From the NCBI RefSeq assembly GCF_004804275.1, contig NZ_STGI01000002.1, positions 186,001 to 250,000 on the forward strand: a stretch of 64,000 nt of DNA, given 5' to 3'. A model generated the notes under the pieces. That model did not search any database. It was given only the letters and a program-made list of their open reading frames with translations, and was not told the DNA's origin. Positions within the stretch are counted from its first letter, which is position 1; the number at the start of each line of letters is the position of its first letter. The stretch comes from Herbaspirillum sp. ST 5-3 (GTDB lineage Bacteria > Pseudomonadota > Gammaproteobacteria > Burkholderiales > Burkholderiaceae_D). Position numbers and translations under genes: made by a program. This document shows, piece by piece, positions 34,870-41,694 of this stretch.

Positions 34870-35739
34870 ATGGCAAATCCAAGTTTTTGTTATCCGAACT
34901 GGACACTTCCCACAGCGACCGTGACGCCGACGATTACCGGACCGGGCTGGGTTGATCTCGATCTGCTTCAGGGCGACGTCTTGTCCGAGATGGCGCGCAG
35001 CGACAGCGTTGATCCTGCATTGACCAAGGTCGTCATCGACATGGGGGCGATGCGCAACATCCGCGTGCTCGCGATTCCGCTGCATAACGCCAAGCTCGGC
35101 GACGCTGCAAAGATGCGGCTGGCCACGGACGTCGACTTTAACGATGTCACGCTCGACACGGGATGGAAGCAATTCTTCGGTGAGACCTATCCGTTCGGCT
35201 CACTGCAGTGGGGCGCCGAGGAATGGTTGACTGGACAGTTGAGTGTGGAGCGCGCTACCGGAAAAAGGCCACCCTGGATGCACGTTGAACAGTCAGACGT
35301 CTATGGCCGGTATCTTGAGGTGAGTCTGGATTTTAGCGGCAATGCGGACGGCTTCGCCGACCTCGGACAGATCATCGCATCACCGGCCGTTTCACCCATC
35401 TATAACCGCTCCTATGGGGCGAATCCGCCGTTTCTGAGAGATCCATCGACGAAGACCAGGACAAGAGCCGGCACGCAGTTCGCTGACAAAAAGCAATCGT
35501 ACCTGATGACCAGGATGCAGTTCGACTGGCTCGGAGAGAACGAGCTATATGGTGGCTTTTTTGAGATGGTGCAGGAGTATGGAATCACCAAACCGATGTT
35601 CTTCATCTGGGATGCCGATGCGCCGGCGGGCTTGCTCGCAAAGCAAAGCTTTATGGCCACGGTAGAGAACATCAGCGACCCGGTGCATCCGAGTTACGGC
35701 CGTTACTCGCTGCAGATAGAAGTTGCACAAGCTTTTTAG
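34870..35739 (+). CDS. Tail-tip structural protein (289 aa)
   Basis: The protein starts one base after the previous gene. It is beta-rich, with Trp-containing segments such as YPFGSLQWGAEEWL and a conserved-looking C-terminus (PSYGRYSLQIEVAQAF). Similar proteins follow the distal tail protein in B3-like phages and probably form part of the tip hub. Confidence 0.7.
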   Translation: MANPSFCYPNWTLPTATVTPTITGPGWVDLDLLQGDVLSEMARSDSVDPALTKVVIDMGAMRNIRVLAIPLHNAKLGDAAKMRLATDVDFNDVTLDTGWKQFFGETYPFGSLQWGAEEWLTGQLSVERATGKRPPWMHVEQSDVYGRYLEVSLDFSGNADGFADLGQIIASPAVSPIYNRSYGANPPFLRDPSTKTRTRAGTQFADKKQSYLMTRMQFDWLGENELYGGFFEMVQEYGITKPMFFIWDADAPAGLLAKQSFMATVENISDPVHPSYGRYSLQIEVAQAF

Positions 35740-35748
35740 GGAGAGATC

Positions 35749-36360
35749 GTGTCATTCACATTTACGATTAACGGGCACACCTATACCAGCGACCCGGCCA
35801 ATGTCGATGTGCCGGACGGCTATCGATTCATCGGCTATGGCTACATATCGGCACTGGGCAACCTGGGCGCCGATCTTGCCACCGTGGCCGCGCAAGTACT
35901 GCTGTCTGCCGGATCGGCCACAAACAGCGCACAGGCAGCAAATGACAGCGCCATAACTGCCACCGGCGCGGCTGACGTGGCGACGGACAAGGCGGCAGAG
36001 GCATCGGCAAGCCTTGCGGCGACACAGGTGCTGGCGGATTCCGTCGCGGGGATGAGCAGCGTCTTGCTATCGGATCACATCTATTTCAACACCACGACGG
36101 CCGTCAACAAGGCCGTGGCCAACCGCGAACGTTGCAAGGTGACGGCCGCGTGTACGATCACGGCGCCAGCGGCGCCAGCAGACAACGACGAATTCGTATT
36201 GCTGATCCCTGCAGGTGTCACCGGTGTCGTGATCGCCCGCAACGGATCGAACATTGACAGCGTCGCCGACGACTTCACGTTGGATGTTGCGAGCGCGACG
36301 GATTATTACGTGACGGTCACGTACTTTGGCCCCGCTGTGGGCTGGGAGGTAATTTTCTAA
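35749..36360 (+). CDS. Tail fibre-like protein (203 aa)
   Basis: GTG 35749 follows AGGGAGA. The N-terminus (FTFTINGHTYTSDPANVDVPDG) is a probable virion attachment segment. The middle is an Ala/Ser/Thr/Asp-rich coiled stretch typical of trimeric fibre shafts (about 60-105). The C-terminal part is a small beta domain. The next gene starts at its stop (TAATG). Confidence 0.7.
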   Translation: MSFTFTINGHTYTSDPANVDVPDGYRFIGYGYISALGNLGADLATVAAQVLLSAGSATNSAQAANDSAITATGAADVATDKAAEASASLAATQVLADSVAGMSSVLLSDHIYFNTTTAVNKAVANRERCKVTAACTITAPAAPADNDEFVLLIPAGVTGVVIARNGSNIDSVADDFTLDVASATDYYVTVTYFGPAVGWEVIF

Positions 36361-37619
36361 TGCAAAAACTTAGCTCAAAACTCAGCCTGTACCCGGCAAT
36401 CGGCGACTTCAAAGACTTCGGTGATCATTGGGAAAGCCTGATCATCGAGAACGGGCAACACTGGCTCAAGCTGGGCGCGGCCATTCTTGATGATGGGACT
36501 TATGCACAGGCGCGTGCCCTTCCTCGGTTGAACCCGATCGTATCGGCGTACGCATTGCCGAACGTCGGAACTGCGGTGCGCGGAATCACGCTCGCAAACG
36601 GAAACATCGTTACCGGTGTCAGTGCAACTGGCGGAAAGACAATCAACGTCTCTACGGATGGTGGGGCGACATGGGCGAACAAGACCGTTACAGGTAGTAC
36701 GACGCATAATGAGGTGACGGAACTTGCGACAGCTGGTACGACGGTCGTCGCAACGTGCGACTACAATGCGACTGCGACAAACCGGTTCATGCACTCGACC
36801 GATAGTGGTGTGACGTGGAACTCGACTGGGCCGAGCGAAACAGCGTCTTGGGATGGATTAGCATGCAAGCCGGACGGGTCGTTGTGGGTCGCCGCAAAGT
36901 CACTGGCAGGCACGCTCGGATTTTCCCGGACGTCGCCCGACGGCGTGGCGTGGACTGACCGCACGCCGGCAGGGCTCACCAGTGTTACGTCGATCAGCCG
37001 CATCCGCTGGTCGGCGCTGATGGATACGTTTATCGGCAGTGGGGGCGGTAGCAGCTCGAAATTTTTCACGACATCAGACGGCATTAACTTTACCGACATT
37101 ACGCCGGCGGGCGTGTCCGCTGCGGTGTTTTATGATCTGTTCGAAGTTGGTAGTGTCATGTACATGCCCGGAGCACGTACGCTGACCGGCGGCACGTCGC
37201 AGCCTGGTTACTGGAAATCTACCGACAACGGCGCAACCTGGACGTTTACGACATACGCCACCATCGCCGCTCTCGCAAACTATGCCTCAGCGTGGGAGAT
37301 GCGGTATCTCGGCGGTATGTTCTATTTCATGTCGACCGGTAACAACGTGTTCCCCGTCTTTGTTACGTCGGCTGACCTCATCACGTTCTCGTCGCCGAAG
37401 CCGGCCTATACGGGAATATCGACGGCCTACCGATCGTTCGTCATCCAATCGTCATTCAAGTGCGGAAATCGGCTTGCGATCGGCATGACGAACGGAGGGC
37501 AGATCTACGACTTGCCGTTGGCATCACAGTATGTCGGTGCGCCGTCGTACACTCAGAGCCCGACGTCTAACTCGACCCTGTTGCAGCAGCAGTTCGGCAA
37601 ATTCGTGAGGATCAAATGA
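36360..37619 (+). CDS. Tail spike / receptor-binding protein with BNR (sialidase-type) repeats
   Basis: The 419-aa protein holds at least five BNR Asp-box-like motifs: STDGGATW (near residue 98), STDSGVTW (143), SPDGVAW (193), TSDGINFT (238) and STDNGATW (286). Regular spacing of about 45 residues implies a beta propeller. BNR propellers occur in sialidases and in non-enzymatic binding proteins; no catalytic Arg triad is obvious to me. Location at the distal end suggests host recognition. The region lacks the CGTTAA motif. Confidence 0.8.
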   Translation: MQKLSSKLSLYPAIGDFKDFGDHWESLIIENGQHWLKLGAAILDDGTYAQARALPRLNPIVSAYALPNVGTAVRGITLANGNIVTGVSATGGKTINVSTDGGATWANKTVTGSTTHNEVTELATAGTTVVATCDYNATATNRFMHSTDSGVTWNSTGPSETASWDGLACKPDGSLWVAAKSLAGTLGFSRTSPDGVAWTDRTPAGLTSVTSISRIRWSALMDTFIGSGGGSSSKFFTTSDGINFTDITPAGVSAAVFYDLFEVGSVMYMPGARTLTGGTSQPGYWKSTDNGATWTFTTYATIAALANYASAWEMRYLGGMFYFMSTGNNVFPVFVTSADLITFSSPKPAYTGISTAYRSFVIQSSFKCGNRLAIGMTNGGQIYDLPLASQYVGAPSYTQSPTSNSTLLQQQFGKFVRIK

Positions 37620-37918
37620 CCATGAGCACACCGATCATCATTACCAGCCTGCCGGGACCAACAAACGATACGGCTGTTCCTCGGAGCGTCACGATGCGGC
37701 AAGCCCGGCGGGCTCTGTTTGCTGCGGGTCTTTACGACAGCGTCGATGCAGCCATTGCGGCCATTGAGGATCCGTCGACGCGCAAGGCTGCGCAAATTGA
37801 ATGGGAATACTCGCAAGAGGTGCATCGAGATAAGGATCTGGTGCAGATGCTCGCGCCTGCTCTTGGTCTTGACGATGCAGCTCTGGATCAGTTGTTTATC
37901 ACTGCCTCGAGGCTCTGA
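37616..37918 (+). CDS. Small tail-associated protein, possible fibre chaperone (100 aa)
   Basis: The ORF overlaps the spike stop (ATGA). The core (RQARRALFAAGLYDSVDAAIAAIEDP) is a helical domain seen downstream of fibre genes in many Mu-like and other phages. A role in fibre assembly is inferred from position only. Confidence 0.65.
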   Translation: MTMSTPIIITSLPGPTNDTAVPRSVTMRQARRALFAAGLYDSVDAAIAAIEDPSTRKAAQIEWEYSQEVHRDKDLVQMLAPALGLDDAALDQLFITASRL

Positions 37919-37919
37919 A

Positions 37920-38420
37920 ATGAAGATTGCCTTCTACAAGGGCCGCACGCGGCTTTTCAATCGCTTCGTCAGCTGGTGGACCAGCGGACCATATTCGCAC
38001 GTGGAAGCGGTTTTTGACGGCTTCCAAAGCTTGGATGCGCCAGTCTTATGTGCGTCGTCCTCATTCATGGACGGTGGTGTACGGATGAAAATGATCGAAC
38101 TCACGCCGGCTCATTGGGACATTCTCGATATCCCCGCCATCGACAGCACCCAGGTGTGCGAGTGGTTTCATAAGCATGTCGGGTGTCGCTATGACCTGGT
38201 CGGTTTGCTATCGACTTCGTGCCCGATCAAGCAGGATCGGGACCGCTTCTTCTGCAACGAAGCGATCGGAACGGCGAGCGGCCTGCGCGATGCCTGGCGC
38301 TTTAACCCGAACAGCTTTGCCCGAATCTGTGAGCTGCTTGGCGGTGTATGGGTCCAGGGCGGTCCGAACGGCGAATCCCATGCGTGCCTGGCGTCGGCAC
38401 GTTTGGCCGGAACACATTAG
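37920..38420 (+). CDS. Permuted NlpC/P60-like (YiiX-type) cysteine peptidase or amidase
   Basis: The 166-aa protein starts at ATG 37920, just after the preceding stop. An early His in GPYSHVEAVF and a later Cys in RFFCNEAIG (the usual C-[SN]-E of this fold) match the permuted papain-like order. Many tailed phages carry such an enzyme at the tail tip, where it may cut peptidoglycan on entry. No signal peptide is present. It is the last gene of the tail operon. Confidence 0.75.
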   Translation: MKIAFYKGRTRLFNRFVSWWTSGPYSHVEAVFDGFQSLDAPVLCASSSFMDGGVRMKMIELTPAHWDILDIPAIDSTQVCEWFHKHVGCRYDLVGLLSTSCPIKQDRDRFFCNEAIGTASGLRDAWRFNPNSFARICELLGGVWVQGGPNGESHACLASARLAGTH

Positions 38421-38664
38421 GCGTTAAACGAGAGCGACGGTAACGGTGCGGCCTTCGAGGACTTTCAGATGGGGCAGGTTGACATCCTGTGCAGGTAGGC
38501 GGTGGTAACAAGGTTGTGGCGCGTAACGAGCTGATCATCGACAGCTGGAACCGGGAAGTTGAACCGGACGGGCTTTTTTAGGGGCAGAGCCGAGACAACT
38601 GCGCTTGGACTGGTATTTTTGACAGTCCCAATCTTCCCGGACTACCCTAAAATATGATTGCTGT
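38421..38664. other. Right-end region of the prophage, with minus-strand coding-like remnant
   Basis: No intact gene lies here. The last CGTTAA copy is at 38422-38427. On the minus strand, PVPAVDDQLVTRHNLVTTAYLH and, one frame away, DVNLPHLKVLEGRTVTVALV ending in a stop at 38425 read like the broken end of a protein with a frameshift near 38490. The right transposon end should lie in the remaining sequence. Confidence 0.35.
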
Positions 38665-39096
38665 ATGGCAATATTTGTTATCAACAATCTTTTTGCGGAG
38701 GTAGATGTGGATGATCTTCTGAAGGCCATTGGGGTCGTAATCCTCTTGATTCTGGCTTGGCTTTTCTTTCAAAGCTACGGTTTTGCCAAAGACCATCATA
38801 TTGAGACAGGGGTGGTATTCAATGCGGCAATTTTCTTGGCTGTCTCAACGGGAGTTGCAATTTGGGTGGCATCTCAATTCGGGATCACCGAGGGCTTTTG
38901 CATATGGCTAATTCTGAGCTGGGTGGCGGTCTGCCCGGTGTTGGCAGCAATTGCCGAGGTCAATCCTACGGGATTCAGTCTAAGCATCGGCGGAGGAGAC
39001 CCGGCTTGGTATGGAGTTTGGTGGTTCAGGTGGGGCGTTGGCTTCGGGCTGGTCGCTTTGAGTGGATACCTACTGCATCGCAAACACGCGTATTGA
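38665..39096 (+). CDS. Membrane protein of unknown function (143 aa)
   Basis: Four hydrophobic spans are visible (about residues 18-36, 47-66, 73-95 and 120-138). The base composition is lower in GC than the rest of the window. ATG 38665 has no ribosome site; GTG 38707 has GGAGGT just upstream and could be the real start. It may be the first host gene right of the prophage or a late cargo gene; the terminator at 39126 ends its transcript. Confidence 0.6.
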   Translation: MAIFVINNLFAEVDVDDLLKAIGVVILLILAWLFFQSYGFAKDHHIETGVVFNAAIFLAVSTGVAIWVASQFGITEGFCIWLILSWVAVCPVLAAIAEVNPTGFSLSIGGGDPAWYGVWWFRWGVGFGLVALSGYLLHRKHAY

Positions 39097-39125
39097 TCGA
39101 TGTGGTATTCCGATGCAGTGATAGG

Positions 39126-39153
39126 AAGCCCTCCTTGTGAGGGCTTTTCTTTG
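39126..39153 (+). terminator. Intrinsic terminator
   Basis: AAGCCCTC and GAGGGCTT pair around a five-base loop and are followed by TTTTCTTT, just after the 143-aa membrane protein gene. Confidence 0.8.
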
Positions 39154-39173
39154 AGCAATTCAGACGGGGCGCA

Positions 39174-39240
39174 GTGCCAAATCTCCTACAGATTTCCCGC
39201 CGCAATGCGTGCCAAATTCTACGCAAATCGGTGCCAAAAT
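39174..39240 (+). repeat. Three direct GTGCCAAA(A/T) repeats near tRNA-Asn
   Basis: GTGCCAAAT occurs at 39174 and 39209 and GTGCCAAAA at 39231, all in one orientation, 100-170 bases from the tRNA gene. They resemble arm-type sites of tyrosine integrases left by a former tRNA-targeting element. No integrase gene is present. Confidence 0.4.
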
Positions 39241-39296
39241 GCGCGCCGCGTTACAGATGTGCGGGCGCCTTCACCTTGGGCAATCTTGCGCAATAA

Positions 39297-39334
39297 GCAA
39301 AAGAAAAAGGGCTTGCGTTCTCACGCAAGCCCTT
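39297..39334 (-). terminator. Intrinsic terminator of the tRNA-Asn transcript
   Basis: A perfect 12-bp stem (39307-39318 with 39323-39334) is followed on the minus strand by TTTTTCTT. It lies just past the 3' end of the tRNA. Confidence 0.85.
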
Positions 39335-39341
39335 GCATTTC

Positions 39342-39417
39342 TGGCTCCCCGACCTGGACTCGAACCAGGGACCTGCGGATTAACAGTCCGTCGCTCTACC
39401 GACTGAGCTATCAGGGA
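39342..39417 (-). tRNA. tRNA-Asn (anticodon GTT)
   Basis: The 76-base minus-strand sequence folds as a cloverleaf. The acceptor stem is TCCCTGA/TCGGGGA-like, the D-loop AGCTCAGTCGGTAGAGC, the anticodon loop CTGTTAA with anticodon GTT, and the T-arm GGTTCGAGTCC. The CCA is encoded at the 3' end. The tRNA is intact, so no element currently disrupts it. Confidence 0.95.
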
Positions 39418-39611
39418 AAGGAGGCCGAATTTTAGTGGTTCGTCACTGAAATGTCTAGAGGGCGCGTTTTTTGTATTCAAGGCAACATGCGCCCGGCAAA
39501 CCTGGTTTGTCTGCCCAATGCTTGATCCTTCTCGCTATCAATGCGCCCAGACGCGATAGTGTCATGTTTGTAAAGATTACCGATCATGGCCTGAACTCTG
39601 AGGAGAGGGAT

Positions 39612-39857
39612 ATGTCTCGCAGCATTCTTTCCATCGAAGAAATCAATCATCTGATCCGCGCGGAAATGCGCAAGCACGAGCAGTGCGCCAAGGTTTCCCT
39701 CAAAACCATTTATTGGCATGAACCGGACTCAACTGGTTGCAATTGGGATGCGAACATGTGGGAGGGCGATGTGGCCGATGCGCTTGCGTGCAAGGAGCAG
39801 ATTATCGAGGCAGTCAAGGACTTGCGAGCGCGCTACAACATTCCGAAGCCGGAGTGA
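39612..39857 (+). CDS. Conserved hypothetical protein (81 aa)
   Basis: ATG 39612 follows GAGGAGAGGG. The acidic/helical product has SIEEINHLIRAEMRKHEQ near the start, a Trp-rich middle (CNWDANMWEGDV) and a charged C-terminal helix. It is probably cytoplasmic. No family was named. Confidence 0.7.
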   Translation: MSRSILSIEEINHLIRAEMRKHEQCAKVSLKTIYWHEPDSTGCNWDANMWEGDVADALACKEQIIEAVKDLRARYNIPKPE

Positions 39858-40294
39858 GGCGGTCGATCGCCCACGTTGCAACTGCCGTCGCACGTAAAAA
39901 CCACAATAAGTCCGACTAGCCGGTGAATGCTCCCGGCCGGCTTCGCTGTCCGCCCTTCAGCGGCGGAGCAAGGCTCTGAGCCAGGCAAATGCGAAAAACC
40001 GGCGTCCGAGACGAATCCTGGTGTGGAGCGATTTACCCATGATGACCTCCCATGCTTGAGATGCGCTTCCGCCTGGTTTATCGCAGGGTTGAACTGCCTC
40101 TCAATCGAAATTGTAGGAGCGGCATCCTTACGAGAAGATGACAAGCGCCGGCGGACGGCTTTGCCTCGCATCAAAAACAACACTGCAAGGCGGCTGGCCT
40201 GCATGGCACGAGGTTTGCATCGTTAGTGGCATAGGTGCCGCAGAAAAACAGAAGAAAACGCGCAATTCTTTTCTTTTGTTTTCGTGAGAAGCTC
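39858..40294. other. Intergenic stretch, no clear gene
   Basis: About 435 bases with small ORFs on both strands, none with a ribosome site or protein-like composition that persuades me. Confidence 0.4.
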
Positions 40295-40453
40295 ATGACC
40301 AAACCGACCAAAGAGCAAGTCCGCAAATGGCAGCAGGAACGCATCAAGTCGCATGCGCCGCCGCCTGACCCCATGCATATCCGGCGCGAGCTCGGGTGGG
40401 GCTCGCTTGAATTCCAGCACCCCAACGCGGGGAGATCGAACGCGCCCGGCTGA
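40295..40453 (+). CDS. Small basic protein (52 aa)
   Basis: The start at 40295 gives MTKPTKEQVRKWQQERIKSH, a convincing amphipathic basic helix, then a Pro-rich segment and a short C-terminal domain (IRRELGWGSL). The ribosome site is weak (GAGAAG). The function is unknown. Confidence 0.55.
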   Translation: MTKPTKEQVRKWQQERIKSHAPPPDPMHIRRELGWGSLEFQHPNAGRSNAPG

Positions 40454-40468
40454 CGGATCGAAGCAGGA

Positions 40469-40948
40469 TCAGTGGGGGCGTACCGGGACGTCAAGTGGAA
40501 TACCCCAGACGCCGATACCCTTGGCGCGCGCGATTCTTTCCATCGCTGTGTAGTGAAACGGCGCATCCGGCAGGGCGAGCGCCCAGCCGCGTTGCAGCAT
40601 CCATTCGCTCAAGTCTTCGTCACCCGTCTTGCAGCTCGCCGTAATGCTGCCGTCGGCATTGACAGCGCGTTCCATGCAGTGGACGAAGTCGCCGGAGATC
40701 TTGAAGTCGAGCGCGAGCGCGGCGCGCGTTCCGCACGGTGTCGGGCGAATGAAGGTGTAGCAGGTGCGCTCGGTGGGCGGGATGTAAATGCCGTACAAGC
40801 GAATCAGGCGACCGTCGACGACCAGCGAGCCGTCGTCCTGCACGAATGCGAAGCTGGAAATGTCCGCTGCTGCCGGCGCAGGTGTGCCAATCACGGCACC
40901 GGCAAGCAGTGCGAACGCGATCTTTCTCAAGGATTTTCCTGTGTTCAC
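40469..40948 (-). CDS. Secreted SNase-like (thermonuclease fold) protein
   Basis: GTG 40948 gives 159 aa with a signal peptide (KSLRKIAFALLAGAVIGTPAPAAA). The mature protein shows a staphylococcal-nuclease-like order: DGSLVVDGRLIRLYGIYIPP near the start, then ALALDFKI and a late AKGIGVWG. Some catalytic residues of the family are not obvious, so nuclease activity is uncertain. An upstream in-frame ATG at 41008 would bury the signal peptide. Confidence 0.75.
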   Translation of the reverse strand: MNTGKSLRKIAFALLAGAVIGTPAPAAADISSFAFVQDDGSLVVDGRLIRLYGIYIPPTERTCYTFIRPTPCGTRAALALDFKISGDFVHCMERAVNADGSITASCKTGDEDLSEWMLQRGWALALPDAPFHYTAMERIARAKGIGVWGIPLDVPVRPH

Positions 40949-41004
40949 ATTGCGCCTTTGGCCGGCGGGATGACGAAACTCCTTTGCGCTGACAGCTTCG
41001 ACAA

Positions 41005-41616
41005 TCAACTGTAAGGTTTGGAGCCGATGTCGACGATGAACTCGGCGGCGCTGAGATAGCCTTCCGTCGGATTGATCGGCTGACGCTGAGGATCCCCGTG
41101 GTGCTCTTTCGCCAGTTCCGGCGCGATCTGCTCCAGCAGGTCCAGCGGGATGGATTCCGCACAGGATTCGACGAGGGCGAACAATTCGGGAGACAAGCCC
41201 TGGCCCTCCCGCACGCGCTGCGCAAGCGAGGCAAAGCGCGGACGCGCAACTTCCATCAGCGCCGCCCGCATGCGTGTGGATGACGGATTGGAGCGCGACG
41301 CTTCGGCAAGATCCGCATGATCGATAACAGGTATCGCCGCCACGCCGGTGCCAGGCCGGGCCAGCTTGAATGGATCAAAATCCGCCTCCAGCAGGTAGCT
41401 CAGGAATCGCTCGTGGAATTCGCTGTGCGTTACAGCATCCAGTGCGAGTGCATGGAAGGACGGTCCAGCCTCTTCGTTGTAGGCGCGTGCGCCCTTGCGT
41501 GCCAAGGCTTGAAGCCGTGACCAGTCGAAAGAGGAGGGCGCGCGTTCCCAGCTTTCCTGCAGGTCAATGAATTCGACGATCAGCCGGTTGATTTCGTCAG
41601 GGTCGTGTTGGGGCAT
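41005..41616 (-). CDS. Hypothetical protein (203 aa)
   Basis: ATG 41616 is preferred because GGAGG lies five bases upstream; an in-frame ATG is six codons earlier. The protein is soluble and mostly helical, with HDPDEINRLIVEFIDLQESWE at the start and a C-terminal EGYLSAAEFIVDIG. It resembles small conserved Burkholderiales proteins without known function. Confidence 0.7.
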   Translation of the reverse strand: MPQHDPDEINRLIVEFIDLQESWERAPSSFDWSRLQALARKGARAYNEEAGPSFHALALDAVTHSEFHERFLSYLLEADFDPFKLARPGTGVAAIPVIDHADLAEASRSNPSSTRMRAALMEVARPRFASLAQRVREGQGLSPELFALVESCAESIPLDLLEQIAPELAKEHHGDPQRQPINPTEGYLSAAEFIVDIGSKPYS

Positions 41617-41694
41617 GCTGCCTCCAAAATGCATTTGGCGCTTCCCGGATAAAAACGTTCCGGCACTTGTCTTGCCGAAATGAGGCGACGGCAG

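Larger units (their letters stand above)
3081..38427. repeat. Dispersed CGTTAA(A/T) motif, about 38 copies in the prophage
   Basis: I counted by eye 20 copies of CGTTAA on the plus strand, at 3081, 5138, 5327, 6806, 8889, 9303, 10672, 11387, 11608, 12423, 13440, 15480, 19672, 25372, 26973, 28127, 29160, 29298, 29604 and 38422. I counted 18 copies of its complement TTAACG, at 3977, 4564, 5869, 6670, 7371, 9705, 10668, 11418, 14597, 16346, 18220, 21670, 21681, 23546, 29162, 33610, 35138 and 35768. The next base is A in 27, T in 8, C in 3 and never G. Outside the prophage I found a single copy (61384). The function is unknown. Confidence 0.8.
2650..38660 (+). mobile_element. Mu-like transposable prophage with siphovirus (B3-type) tail, ends approximate
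   Basis: The block runs from a c-type repressor through Ner-, MuA-, MuB-, GemA- and Mor-like genes, then lysis, Mu-type packaging and head genes (DUF1804, TerL, DUF935 portal, gpF, gpG, protease, gpT) and a lambdoid-style non-contractile tail. All modules needed for a plaque-forming phage appear present. Exact ends were not resolved: they should lie between 2640 and 3090 on the left and between 38430 and 38660 on the right. I found no convincing 5-bp target duplication next to a TG...CA pair by eye. Confidence 0.9.

Noticed and set aside
2640-38660. Attempt to place exact Mu-type ends by a TG...CA pair with 5-bp target duplication
   Set aside because: Several TG and CA candidates were tried on both sides and none gave a matching 5-bp flank by eye, so only approximate ends are reported.
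39927-40226. Plus-strand ORF after the 81-aa gene
   Set aside because: No ribosome site, no recognisable features, and a competing minus ORF of equal weakness.
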